A stretch of 37,706 bases of DNA. Source: a virus. Below, piece after piece: positions 6,237 through 14,306 of this stretch. The stretch covers positions 1 through 37,706 of IMG/VR virus record IMGVR_UViG_3300025132_000112. One strand, 5' to 3'. Numbering within the stretch: the first letter of the stretch is position 1; every line of letters starts with the position of its first letter. The position numbers and the translations under genes were made by a program. The notes under the pieces are model-generated. The model saw only the letters and a program-made list of their open reading frames with translations, ran no database searches and was not told the origin of the DNA.

Positions 6237-7149
6237 AGCCAAGCGTCATTTGACCGATGAAGAAGCTGGGGAATTGGCCGGCAAGCAGTTGACCGAAGCT
6301 TCCTACGACACCGTAGTGAGGGAAGACACCCTGGTTCTGGACGAAGAAGGCAAGCTTCTCGCTAGGTACATACCTAACATCATCCCAACATCATTGATTC
6401 GCCAGGGTTATGACGCGTTGAATGACGCAGCAGGTTCCACCGACAACAGGGGTATTGCTGCTGGTATCAATGAGGATATGACGTCTGAATCAAATGAGAA
6501 AGTTGTGAAATGGCGAGCTGTCAAGAAAGACGGCACCATGAGCAACACAAATCGGGCTGCGAGCGTGATGTCTGGAATAGTCGGGTATTTCGACCGGACT
6601 CCGAGAATGCCATATTGCCGACAAACCAGTTACACAGTCAAGAACCGCGATAAATACGAATCTGCGATCCCGATGATTGAGTTCATCTCCCAAGCGTTCA
6701 AAGACAACGTTCCAGAGCTGTATTCAAACCAAGAATCAGTGGTCAAAGAAACGTCTCCAGACTTCGTGATCGGCGATTCGGTGTTCACGACAGTCACCGT
6801 CAATGCCAACTGGCAAACCGCAGCCCACAAAGACCAGGGCGATTATCCCGACGGTTGCGGAGTAATGACCGCTATGGAAGCCGGATACTACGAGGGTTGT
6901 TTGACCTGTTTCCCTGAATACCGGTTGGCGGTAGACATGAGAACTAGGGGCATCTTGTTCGCTAATGTCCACAAATGGCATGGAAACACGCCTTTCTATG
7001 GACACCCTGGCCAATATCGGCGTTTGGCGTTGGTTCTTTACTACCGAGACAAGATGAAACATTGCGGCTCAGCGTCTGATGAAGTGGACCGGGCGAAGAA
7101 CCGGAGCCACAACAACCCTATGGGTGGAGAAGGGACGTCGCTGACATGA
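6223..7149 (+). CDS. TET/JBP-family 2-oxoglutarate/Fe(II) dioxygenase (DNA base hydroxylase), 308 aa
   Basis: Enzymes of this family oxidise the 5-methyl group of thymine (JBP) or 5-methylcytosine (TET) in DNA using iron, oxygen and 2-oxoglutarate. The core is clear: AAHKDQGDYPDG contains the HxD iron motif (His202, Asp204), then LTCFPEYRLAVDMRTRG, then HKWHGNTP with the distal His253, and RRLALVLYYR supplying the Arg (266/267) expected to hold 2-oxoglutarate. The first 190 residues probably form the rest of the double-stranded beta-helix and a variable N-terminus. It overlaps the ParB-like gene by 14 bases and the glycosyltransferase by ATGA. Sequence alone does not settle T versus 5mC. The phage's own C5-methyltransferase makes 5mC plausible. 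Confidence 0.87.
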   Translation: MKTIEAKRHLTDEEAGELAGKQLTEASYDTVVREDTLVLDEEGKLLARYIPNIIPTSLIRQGYDALNDAAGSTDNRGIAAGINEDMTSESNEKVVKWRAVKKDGTMSNTNRAASVMSGIVGYFDRTPRMPYCRQTSYTVKNRDKYESAIPMIEFISQAFKDNVPELYSNQESVVKETSPDFVIGDSVFTTVTVNANWQTAAHKDQGDYPDGCGVMTAMEAGYYEGCLTCFPEYRLAVDMRTRGILFANVHKWHGNTPFYGHPGQYRRLALVLYYRDKMKHCGSASDEVDRAKNRSHNNPMGGEGTSLT

Positions 7150-7964
7150 GTTTCCACGTAGCAATCAAGACTTACCAGAGATACCAGGGTGCCAAAGACA
7201 AGACCCTGAAGATGCTGGCCGAATACGGTATTCCAGAGGATAAGATCACTCTGTTTGTAGTCGACCAGGCCGAAGCGGATGCGTATTCAGAAGCACTGGG
7301 CAACTGGGGAGGAAACATCATCCAAAGCGGTAAAGGGATCAAAAGCGCAGTCCGGGCTTTCCGTTCCTATCAACCGCCAGGGGAACGAGTCCTACACATC
7401 GACGATGACGTTACTGCTGTCAAGAAGAAGGTGGGCGAGAATGCCCTTGAGCCTATTTCTGACCTGTCTGAATACGTCAATCAGATGTTCGAGATCACAG
7501 AATCCCACGGAGCCAGGATGTGGGGAATCTACCCAGTTCAAAATGCGTTCTTTATGCGTGAGCACGTGACCCAAGGCCTGAGATTCTGCTGCGCGATCTT
7601 CCACGGATTCATCTCTGACGGTGGCAGGGACATCAACCTGTTCTCAGAATGCGAGTACAAAGAGGATTTTGAGCAGACTATCAAGCATTTCATGACCGAT
7701 GGCTCTGTGGTCCGGGACGAAGCTGTGACAATCAAGACAGCGTATTACAAGAAAGGCGGAGGCGGAACCGCTAGTGCAGGCGTCGAAAAGAGAGACGAGT
7801 TGCATAAACTCGCTGCAGAAACACTATCATCCAGATACCCGGACTACTGCTACATGGCAAAAAAGAAGGGCTACGGGGGAGTAGATATTCGACTCAGACG
7901 TATGCCTTATGAGAAACTATGCTTATCACCAGCAAAAACGAGTCAAACGTATGCCCAAACCTGA
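7146..7964 (+). CDS. TET/JBP-associated glycosyltransferase (TAGT-type), 272 aa
   Basis: This looks like the GT-A-fold glycosyltransferases that accompany TET/JBP enzymes in phages and include the base J transferase relatives. The N-terminus has the nucleotide-sugar fold start (FHVAIKTYQRY), the acidic metal site HIDDDV (Asp86-88), the family-like segment WGIYPVQNAFFM (about 126-137), a central E--YKEDFEQTIKHFM, and an aromatic-glycine YYKKGGGG loop near residue 200. The predicted role is adding a sugar to the hydroxymethyl base made by the preceding enzyme. The sugar donor cannot be read from the sequence. The start overlaps the dioxygenase stop (ATGA) with a GGAGAAGGG site upstream, so the two are translationally coupled. 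Confidence 0.82.
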   Translation: MSFHVAIKTYQRYQGAKDKTLKMLAEYGIPEDKITLFVVDQAEADAYSEALGNWGGNIIQSGKGIKSAVRAFRSYQPPGERVLHIDDDVTAVKKKVGENALEPISDLSEYVNQMFEITESHGARMWGIYPVQNAFFMREHVTQGLRFCCAIFHGFISDGGRDINLFSECEYKEDFEQTIKHFMTDGSVVRDEAVTIKTAYYKKGGGGTASAGVEKRDELHKLAAETLSSRYPDYCYMAKKKGYGGVDIRLRRMPYEKLCLSPAKTSQTYAQT

Positions 7965-8316
7965 AGAACAGCATGAGAACAGCAACGATAGACCTTGGCT
8001 GAGACAGTTCCAGTTCAAGCCAGGCCAATCAGGTAATCCCGGCGGAAGGCCAAAGGGGACGGTCAGTATCGAATCCGAGCTTCGGCGAAGACTGGCTGAC
8101 GGGGAGGATGGCGAGAAGATCGTCAAGGGGCTTGTGACTCAGGCGTTGAGGCAAGCGTTGGAAGGCGATTACAAGTTCTTCAACCTGATCCTGGAGCGTA
8201 TCGACGGCAAGATCGCAGATAGGCTTGCTGGGCATGACGGCGGACCCTTGTTTGAGGAAGAAGACATGAACAGGCTGTCGAAGCTTCTGAATCAGACAGA
8301 CGATTGGCGAGATTAG
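7951..8316 (+). CDS. DUF5681-domain protein, probable small terminase or packaging factor, 121 aa
   Basis: The N-terminal FKPGQSGNPGGRPKG (residues 22-36) is the DUF5681 signature, common in short phage proteins encoded beside terminases. Basic helical sequence (ESELRRRLADGEDGEKIVKG) follows, then an acidic C-terminus. The start at 7951 overlaps the glycosyltransferase by 14 bases. An earlier ATG at 7909 is possible, and ribosome sites for both are weak. A role in DNA recognition for packaging is inferred from position before TerL. Confidence 0.65.
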   Translation: MPKPEEQHENSNDRPWLRQFQFKPGQSGNPGGRPKGTVSIESELRRRLADGEDGEKIVKGLVTQALRQALEGDYKFFNLILERIDGKIADRLAGHDGGPLFEEEDMNRLSKLLNQTDDWRD

Positions 8317-8319
8317 ATT

Positions 8320-8670
8320 ATGGACTCTGGGGGAAATAAGAACGCAGCCAGAGACGATTGTCCGAATTGCCGGAACAAAGAGGTTGACCAGCTCAAATCA
8401 GACCTGTTCAACTGTAAAAAGAACACTCAGGCTAAAGACAAGAAGATCCGAGAGCTGGACAAGCGCGTATTTACGCTGACTATCATTGCCGTAGCCATAG
8501 GGGTCATTTTTGGCAAAGAAGCGTTGGACAGCCTGGTTGAGTGGCTTGACTCGATAAATGCTTTCAAATCTGGTGCTTCCAACTTGACTGAGGTGATCGC
8601 ACCTGCCCCTGGGACTCTTGTTTTGTTTGGTGCAGCATTACTTCCGTTCAGGACAAGAAAACGTCGGTGA
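8320..8670 (+). CDS. membrane protein with CxxC, coiled coil and a PEP-CTERM-like C-terminus, 116 aa
   Basis: Four parts can be read. CPNC near residue 14 looks like half of a zinc or redox pair. A charged coiled-coil helix covers about residues 20-50. A membrane segment, LTIIAVAIGVIFG, lies near 53-65. The C-terminus has APAPGTLVLFGAALLPF followed by RTRKRR. The last part matches the PEP-CTERM layout (PEP motif, hydrophobic helix, basic cluster) with PAP in place of PEP. PEP-CTERM tails direct bacterial proteins to exosortase cleavage. Such a tail between phage packaging genes is unusual. The gene lies 3 bases after the previous stop and ends 13 bases before TerL. The family is unknown. Confidence 0.6.
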   Translation: MDSGGNKNAARDDCPNCRNKEVDQLKSDLFNCKKNTQAKDKKIRELDKRVFTLTIIAVAIGVIFGKEALDSLVEWLDSINAFKSGASNLTEVIAPAPGTLVLFGAALLPFRTRKRR

Positions 8671-8683
8671 GTTTGTAAAGGTC

Positions 8684-10096
8684 ATGATTGTGGATAAACG
8701 GCTGAACGAGACTGACGTATTGGCCCTGTGCCGGGCTTCCCCAATCTGGTTCTGTACCTACGTCATCGGATTCAGCCAGGCTAAGCTCCACAAGCGTCTG
8801 AATGGCCACCTAAGCGAGTTTGACAACTGCTACATCGAATTGCCCCGTGGACACGGAAAGACGTCTCAGATGGCCGCACGCTGTGCCTGGGAGATCGGCA
8901 GGAACCCGAACGTACGAATCAAGTACATCCAGCAATCAGACCGGGATGCGTCGAAAACAACCGCTTTGGTCAAGAACATCATCGAATCGCCGAAGTTCCA
9001 AGCAGTATTCCCTGAGATCACGCCTGTTAAGGACTTTTGGGGCAATACCGACTTCAAGGTGCATTGCGACTCTTGGCAGCGTGACAGCACGATGGAGGCT
9101 AAGGGCATCTTTGGCCGAGCCGGCGGTCGAGCGGATATCCTGATTGCTGACGATATTTGCGACTTGAGAAACTCAGTCCAGCAGCCATCGCTACGAGAGC
9201 AGGTCAAAGACTTCTGGAACAACAACTGGTTGCCGATGCGTGATTTCACCGCCGGCAAGGAGCCTAAGACCTGGAAGATTGGCACTTGTTACCACGTTGA
9301 TGACATCACCGCCGATTGGCGGAAACAGCATCAAGATGACGGTGGCTTGCTCAGAATCCCAGTTGATGGATTCGAGTCACCTTGGCCTGAAGAAATAAAA
9401 CCAGAGCTTCTCGAAGAGATCAGAAACGAGATCGGCCCTGTAGCGTATGGCCGGGCTTATGAATTGCTGCCTATCAGCGCCGAAACGATGATTTTCAGCG
9501 GCGATTGGCTAACCAGTTCTTCATACGAACCGGAAACCAGGCCGCAAACAGGGGAAATGGTTGCCGCATTCGATTTCGCTTTCAGTGAGTCCCGGTCTGG
9601 CGGAGATCCCGACTACAGCGTTTGTTTGATCGCCTGGCTCGGATTCGACAATCACCTGTATTTGGTGGACATGCTGAGAGTCCGTGCGACGTTCCCTGAC
9701 TTCTCTAGGCGTGCACTGGGGCTATGCCATCACCACGGCGTTGTCAGGGCCATAGGAGAAGCTAACGGTCCTCAGAAGGGGCTTGTTCAGCAAATGAACG
9801 AGGCTTCACGATTTCCGATCATGCCCGCCAAGAGAACAACAGACAAGGTGACCAGGGCAGCAAAACGGCAAGCGTTCGTTGAAGGTGGACGGCTCCACTT
9901 GCCCAGTAGCAAATCAGTCATACTTCCAGCCTTTGAACCTCTGTTCGACGAGATGACCACGTTCCCGATAGCAGCCCACGACGATAGTGTTGACGCTTGC
10001 ATTGATTTGATGGACCTGGCTTCAATATCCAAACCACCTCCAAAGCCGACAAGAATTGAGCGTAGGTCAGGTCTTGGAAAAGTGTATGGAGCCTAA
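8684..10096 (+). CDS. terL: terminase large subunit, 470 aa
   Basis: TerL is the ATP-driven motor and nuclease that packs phage DNA into the head. The N-terminal ATPase has Walker A LPRGHGKTS (residues 53-61) and Walker B ILIADD (152-157). The C-terminal RNase H-like nuclease begins with AAFDFAFSES (Asp297) and ends with HDDSVDA, which provides further metal-binding acids. The length is normal. The start at 8684 has AAGG five bases upstream. The open frame extends to 8618 inside the previous gene, but those residues look unlike a TerL N-terminus. The overall order (DUF5681, TerL, DUF935 portal, MuF) is Mu-like. Confidence 0.93.
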   Translation: MIVDKRLNETDVLALCRASPIWFCTYVIGFSQAKLHKRLNGHLSEFDNCYIELPRGHGKTSQMAARCAWEIGRNPNVRIKYIQQSDRDASKTTALVKNIIESPKFQAVFPEITPVKDFWGNTDFKVHCDSWQRDSTMEAKGIFGRAGGRADILIADDICDLRNSVQQPSLREQVKDFWNNNWLPMRDFTAGKEPKTWKIGTCYHVDDITADWRKQHQDDGGLLRIPVDGFESPWPEEIKPELLEEIRNEIGPVAYGRAYELLPISAETMIFSGDWLTSSSYEPETRPQTGEMVAAFDFAFSESRSGGDPDYSVCLIAWLGFDNHLYLVDMLRVRATFPDFSRRALGLCHHHGVVRAIGEANGPQKGLVQQMNEASRFPIMPAKRTTDKVTRAAKRQAFVEGGRLHLPSSKSVILPAFEPLFDEMTTFPIAAHDDSVDACIDLMDLASISKPPPKPTRIERRSGLGKVYGA

Positions 10097-10150
10097 ACAA
10101 ACCGACAGCGGTAAACAATCCGTTTCTTTCGGCCGAAAAACCGGACACAA

Positions 10151-10160
10151 CCGTATACGG
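10151..10160. promoter_or_regulatory. short palindrome upstream of the portal gene
   Basis: CCGTATACGG is a perfect 10-base palindrome in the 83-base gap between terL and the portal gene. The same gap holds a CGGCCG palindrome flanked by pyrimidine and purine runs (about 10129-10140). These could be an operator, part of a late promoter or chance. I see no convincing -35/-10 pair. The portal start follows about 20 bases later. Confidence 0.25.
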
Positions 10161-10179
10161 ATTCCGATATAGTCCTGAT

Positions 10180-12183
10180 ATGGCCAATCCAGAACAAGCA
10201 CGCAATAACAAAGGTCGATTCGCCAAGACAGAAGACGGCGAGATCGTCCCGAATGAGAATCCCCGCGCAGTGGTTGAACCGCCATTCGCGTCAGTAGTTG
10301 AGCTTCAACGCTCTTACATCAGCCACTTCACCAAGGTACTTCGCCGTTCTGACATGGCTTTGCGGAAAGATCGCAAGCTCCAACGACAGATGCGGCGTGA
10401 CCCGGATGTGATGGGACCGCTTTATCAGCGGCAATCAGCGGTAGCCCTGCTCGAATACGAGATCAAGCCAGAAGACGAGAACGACCCAATCCAGGTTGAA
10501 CAGGCGGCTGCCCTCGAGAAACTGATCAAGACCAACCTGTACAAGCCGTTTGAGTTCTTTATGGCGTTGCTTGACGCTGTTTGGTACGGACCTGCTGCTG
10601 TCCAGGTGACGCCGGAAATGAGAGAAGGCTTCGTTGTACCAGGCGAGTGGATGCCTATTCATTCTGACACACTAGCTTTCACCACATACGGCGATCTGAC
10701 CATGTACGTCGGCCTGAAATACGAGGGCGACAAAGAAACTGGGCCTTACGGCATGGTTCACACCCTTGACGATGAGGAACGCGAATTGGTCGTTCTTCAC
10801 ACGCATGGGCGCCAAGGACCGGATTACGAAGAACCAGAAGAAGCCGCATACGTCTATTCAGGCCGTGGCATCAGGGATACGGTCTGGTTCTACTGGATGA
10901 TGAAGCAAACCGCTCTCCAGTTCTGGATGACTTGGATTGAGCGGTATGGCATGGGTATCCGAGTCGGAACGTACCCGGACGGCAACAACGCTGCCAAGGA
11001 CGTGATGGAAGAGGTCTTGCAGAACCTCGTTGGCGACGTGTCGGTGGTTATCCCACGGCAACCAGGCGAGAGCCGCGATGCCTACTCAATCGAGGTTCAG
11101 GAGCCGAACGCAGGAAACGCCAAGACGTTTGCGGACCTGATCGAAGGCTACTTGGCCGGTCAGATCAAGGAACTGATTATTGGGCAGACGGCAACGACCG
11201 AAGCCACATCAACTGGGCTTGGGTCATCGGTAGGCGATCAGCACGCCGAGACGTTCAAGCGGATTATCCGTGCGGACGCTATGAACCTTGCCGACACCCT
11301 TACGCGGGAACTGGTCTGGAAGTATCACGAAATGAACTTCGGGGAAACGGCCTACAAGCCCCGATTCGAGTTCTCGCTCGAGAAGAACGATCCGCATGAG
11401 TTCATGGAAGCTGTACGCGGATTCGTTGAGATGGGCGGCGAGGTATCGCAGCGACAAGCACGCGAGATCCTTGGACTGACTGAACCCGAAGAGGGGGAGC
11501 CGGTTCTCTCGAGTCAGCAGCAGCAAGAGGGAATGGCTGAACCAGGCCAAGAGGAAAACCCACTGGCAGCGTTGCTTGGCGGCGGAAAGCCCCGAAGCGA
11601 GGCATTCAAGAAATACACCTACGCTCTCAAGCCGGAACAAGACAAAGATACGTTCAACTGTGGAGTTGGATCTGGTGGATTTCAGCCAGGGAACGATTGC
11701 GCTGGAGGAAATGGTTCTTCTAAATCAAGCAGCACGTCCACAAGCGAGTTGGCTGCAAAAGTAAACAAGGCTTACCCTCAATCACCAACTTCGTTTCCGT
11801 ACTCAAAGACAGTAAGCGTTGGCGAAAACACTGATTGGGCAAAAGTTGCTCGAACGACCAAGAAGAACAAAGAAACCGGCGCATACGGTGTAACCATAGA
11901 AATCGACGGTAAACGAAACGGAAGCTTGGAATGGTGGAGATCGACGGCTGCGCAAGACCACAGTGGTTGGATCATTTCACGCAAAGATGCTCAAGATTCA
12001 CAAGCTGGTGAATCAAGGTACACCGCACCCAACAAGGCTGAATTGATTTCTGAATTGGCATCTATTGGAAAGTATAAGTTGTCTGAAATGGATGAGTATT
12101 CTTACAAAAATGACAACGAATACGAAGACTATGTAATACACGCCACAGAAACTGGCGAAGATCCTAACGCAATTGATCTATAA
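10180..12183 (+). CDS. portal protein, DUF935 / Mu gp29-like, with a C-terminal extension, 667 aa
   Basis: The portal is the ring at the head vertex through which DNA passes. The core (about residues 40-440) has DUF935-type features: MRRDPDVMGPLYQRQSAV, the central W-Y-GMG-RVG segment and GSSVGDQHAETFKRIIRAD near 349-366. After a Gln/Glu-rich linker (about 440-465) comes an extension of about 190 residues. It opens with CGVGSGGFQPGNDCAGG (494-510) and a Ser-rich stretch. The rest (SLEWWRSTAAQDHSGWIIS and acidic sequence) is unlike known portals. The following gene has a related GFQPGN motif near its start. The extension could be an internal head protein fused to the portal. The start is ATG 10180, with a weak ribosome site. 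Confidence 0.85.
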   Translation: MANPEQARNNKGRFAKTEDGEIVPNENPRAVVEPPFASVVELQRSYISHFTKVLRRSDMALRKDRKLQRQMRRDPDVMGPLYQRQSAVALLEYEIKPEDENDPIQVEQAAALEKLIKTNLYKPFEFFMALLDAVWYGPAAVQVTPEMREGFVVPGEWMPIHSDTLAFTTYGDLTMYVGLKYEGDKETGPYGMVHTLDDEERELVVLHTHGRQGPDYEEPEEAAYVYSGRGIRDTVWFYWMMKQTALQFWMTWIERYGMGIRVGTYPDGNNAAKDVMEEVLQNLVGDVSVVIPRQPGESRDAYSIEVQEPNAGNAKTFADLIEGYLAGQIKELIIGQTATTEATSTGLGSSVGDQHAETFKRIIRADAMNLADTLTRELVWKYHEMNFGETAYKPRFEFSLEKNDPHEFMEAVRGFVEMGGEVSQRQAREILGLTEPEEGEPVLSSQQQQEGMAEPGQEENPLAALLGGGKPRSEAFKKYTYALKPEQDKDTFNCGVGSGGFQPGNDCAGGNGSSKSSSTSTSELAAKVNKAYPQSPTSFPYSKTVSVGENTDWAKVARTTKKNKETGAYGVTIEIDGKRNGSLEWWRSTAAQDHSGWIISRKDAQDSQAGESRYTAPNKAELISELASIGKYKLSEMDEYSYKNDNEYEDYVIHATETGEDPNAIDL

Positions 12184-12212
12184 AAACTCCACATTAAGGA
12201 CGAGGCAACCAA

Positions 12213-14015
12213 ATGAGTACCTTCAGCAGACGAGCCAAGGCGGAAGCCGCTAAGTATCAGCACCAGATTCATCCCAAGCACCGACACAAGTACAACTTCG
12301 GGTCGGACTGTGGTGCAGGCGAGCAAGACAACAAAGGTTTTCAGCCTGGTAACACCTGTGGCGGCGACGGCGACGGTAAGAACGACGCTGGCGACCAGGG
12401 TGGTGGTGATAAGTCCAAAGCCCAAACCAAAGAAATGAAAGCTGCTACGACAGAATTGAGAGACAATGCTCAAATGTTTTTGGACATGGCTGATCCAGAC
12501 GAAGTAGATCGTATAGATGTCTTGATTGCGAAACAAAATCACAATCAACTTACTTCTTTGGCTGATGCTATCGACAAAGGCGACGCGAAATCGGCTTTCG
12601 AACTTTATTCAGAATTAGAGGCAGGTCTTGAAGATGAGGTTCCTGACGCCTTGCAGAAATACTTAGGTGATGTGGAAGAAAATCTCATAATGGATGAGAT
12701 GGATGCTGACGGGGACAAGTATGACGACGCAACTAAAGTTTTGGATAGAGCTACTGGGCTTGGCGTCTTGGATGAAGACACACTCATCAAATACGAAGAA
12801 ATGATCGACGATGGCGACTATGAAAAAGCCACTAGAGAATTAGACGACTTGATGGCCGAATATGAAGAAACGTCTGCACCCGCAGCAGGTTCGACTGTGT
12901 ACGACCAAGTGAAAGATTTCATGGACACGAACCCGACCGAGGCTGAAATCGAGTCTTTCTACATCAACGAAATCCAGCCTCAAGATAAACGGTCGATGAA
13001 CGAAATCCTTCAAGAAGACGATCCTCGCGATTACGAAACTAGAAAACAAGAGATAGACGATAAATTAGATTCTGGTGAGATTTCTGCAAATGATGCTCAT
13101 TATTTGATTGAAGACTTGGACGCTGCAATGGGCATGGGTGAATACGCACCCTCTACAGGCGACCCCGAATTAGATGAACTGGCTGCTCTTGAAGCCGAAG
13201 ATGACGCTACTGCAGAGGAACGAGCGGCTATTGAAGACGAAGAAGCTGCAACGGCTGCAACGGCCGACTCTGATCTGGAAAAAATCGATTGGGTCCCAAA
13301 CAGAGGTTTCGATGACATGGGTGAAATGCCCATGTCAAGCATCGCCGAGAAAGCCGCTAAGGATTACAAGATCCCCAAAAATGCGTCAGGTCAAGAAGCG
13401 TATGAAATCATCACGAGCCAGGGTGGGCACCATGAGTTGATGGAAGATTTCTACGGTGAAGAATACGTCGATAATCTTGATTCAGAAACCGAAGACAACG
13501 ACGAGTATTCAGATCACCTCGACGAGTTTGAGGCAGAATTGATTGCCGTTTTGGATCACGTTTATGGCGAACCGACCCAGTATGGAGATGAAGCCGACGC
13601 ACCCGCAGCGGACTCTGGAAAATGGAAGCCTGGGCAACCACTAGATAGGGCCACCAGCGTCAAAGTTCAAAAAGCAGCGGAACAACTGGCAAAGGACTTC
13701 CCTGAATATACCGTTGAACAACACAGGCAAATGATGACGGATGCAATGACGACTCCTGAGCGAGATTTGCCATTTACCGAAGGAGCAGCGGAAGAACTAG
13801 CCCAGTCATTCGGACTGGCGGGAGAACCCAGAGGCATCGAACGAATGATGGAAATGGTGGAAAATTCCGTTGATTACAATGAAGCTTCTCCGGAAATGCA
13901 AGCTCTTGCAGATGAACTGATCAAAGACGGTCATATTTTGCGATACGTCTACGACGAAACAGGAATCAATCCCAGAGACTTGGATAATCGTTGGGACGAG
14001 CTTGGAATGGGATAA
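12213..14015 (+). CDS. large acidic virion-module protein of unknown function, 600 aa
   Basis: I do not recognise this protein. The start has GGACGAGG about 9 bases upstream. A short His/Lys-rich N-terminus (HPKHRHKYNFGSD) is followed by CGAGEQDNKGFQPGNTCGG (33-51), closely like the motif in the portal extension. The remainder is strongly acidic and helical, rich in Asp, Glu and Ala, with no membrane segment or catalytic motif. It lies between portal and MuF-type head protein, where phages often encode internal or injected proteins. Ejection with the DNA or binding to basic partners are possible roles, both inferred. Confidence 0.7.
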   Translation: MSTFSRRAKAEAAKYQHQIHPKHRHKYNFGSDCGAGEQDNKGFQPGNTCGGDGDGKNDAGDQGGGDKSKAQTKEMKAATTELRDNAQMFLDMADPDEVDRIDVLIAKQNHNQLTSLADAIDKGDAKSAFELYSELEAGLEDEVPDALQKYLGDVEENLIMDEMDADGDKYDDATKVLDRATGLGVLDEDTLIKYEEMIDDGDYEKATRELDDLMAEYEETSAPAAGSTVYDQVKDFMDTNPTEAEIESFYINEIQPQDKRSMNEILQEDDPRDYETRKQEIDDKLDSGEISANDAHYLIEDLDAAMGMGEYAPSTGDPELDELAALEAEDDATAEERAAIEDEEAATAATADSDLEKIDWVPNRGFDDMGEMPMSSIAEKAAKDYKIPKNASGQEAYEIITSQGGHHELMEDFYGEEYVDNLDSETEDNDEYSDHLDEFEAELIAVLDHVYGEPTQYGDEADAPAADSGKWKPGQPLDRATSVKVQKAAEQLAKDFPEYTVEQHRQMMTDAMTTPERDLPFTEGAAEELAQSFGLAGEPRGIERMMEMVENSVDYNEASPEMQALADELIKDGHILRYVYDETGINPRDLDNRWDELGMG

Positions 14016-14018
14016 ACA

Positions 14019-14303
14019 GTGCAAGGTTCTGATGTCATCAAGGTTATCGAGACTCTTGGCTTCCCCGTATTCATAGCGATTGCCCTGATGGGCTGCATCT
14101 ACTTGTTGGGACGGTGGATGATGAATACGCTGATGCACAAGATGGATGCCCAGTGGAATATGATCACGAAGCTGATCGACCGCACCAGGGCATTGGATAA
14201 CTCGATTATCCGCCTTGAGACGATGATACGACTGCTGAACGACATGAACCCGGACTGGGAAAGACTGGGCAAGCTGGACGATCAAGACAAGCGCAAGGAT
14301 TAG
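14019..14303 (+). CDS. small single-span membrane protein, 94 aa
   Basis: The start is GTG at 14019, three bases after the previous stop. The N-terminus has VIETLGFPVFIAIALMGCIY, a membrane segment at about residues 10-30. A basic-helical region and a long amphipathic tail (NSIIRLETMIRLLNDM) follow. The layout resembles small phage holin-like proteins of the BhlA/UviB kind, but sequence support is limited. Its position inside the head operon is unusual for a holin. A role at the membrane during DNA entry is another possibility. Confidence 0.5.
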   Translation: MQGSDVIKVIETLGFPVFIAIALMGCIYLLGRWMMNTLMHKMDAQWNMITKLIDRTRALDNSIIRLETMIRLLNDMNPDWERLGKLDDQDKRKD

Positions 14304-14306
14304 CGA

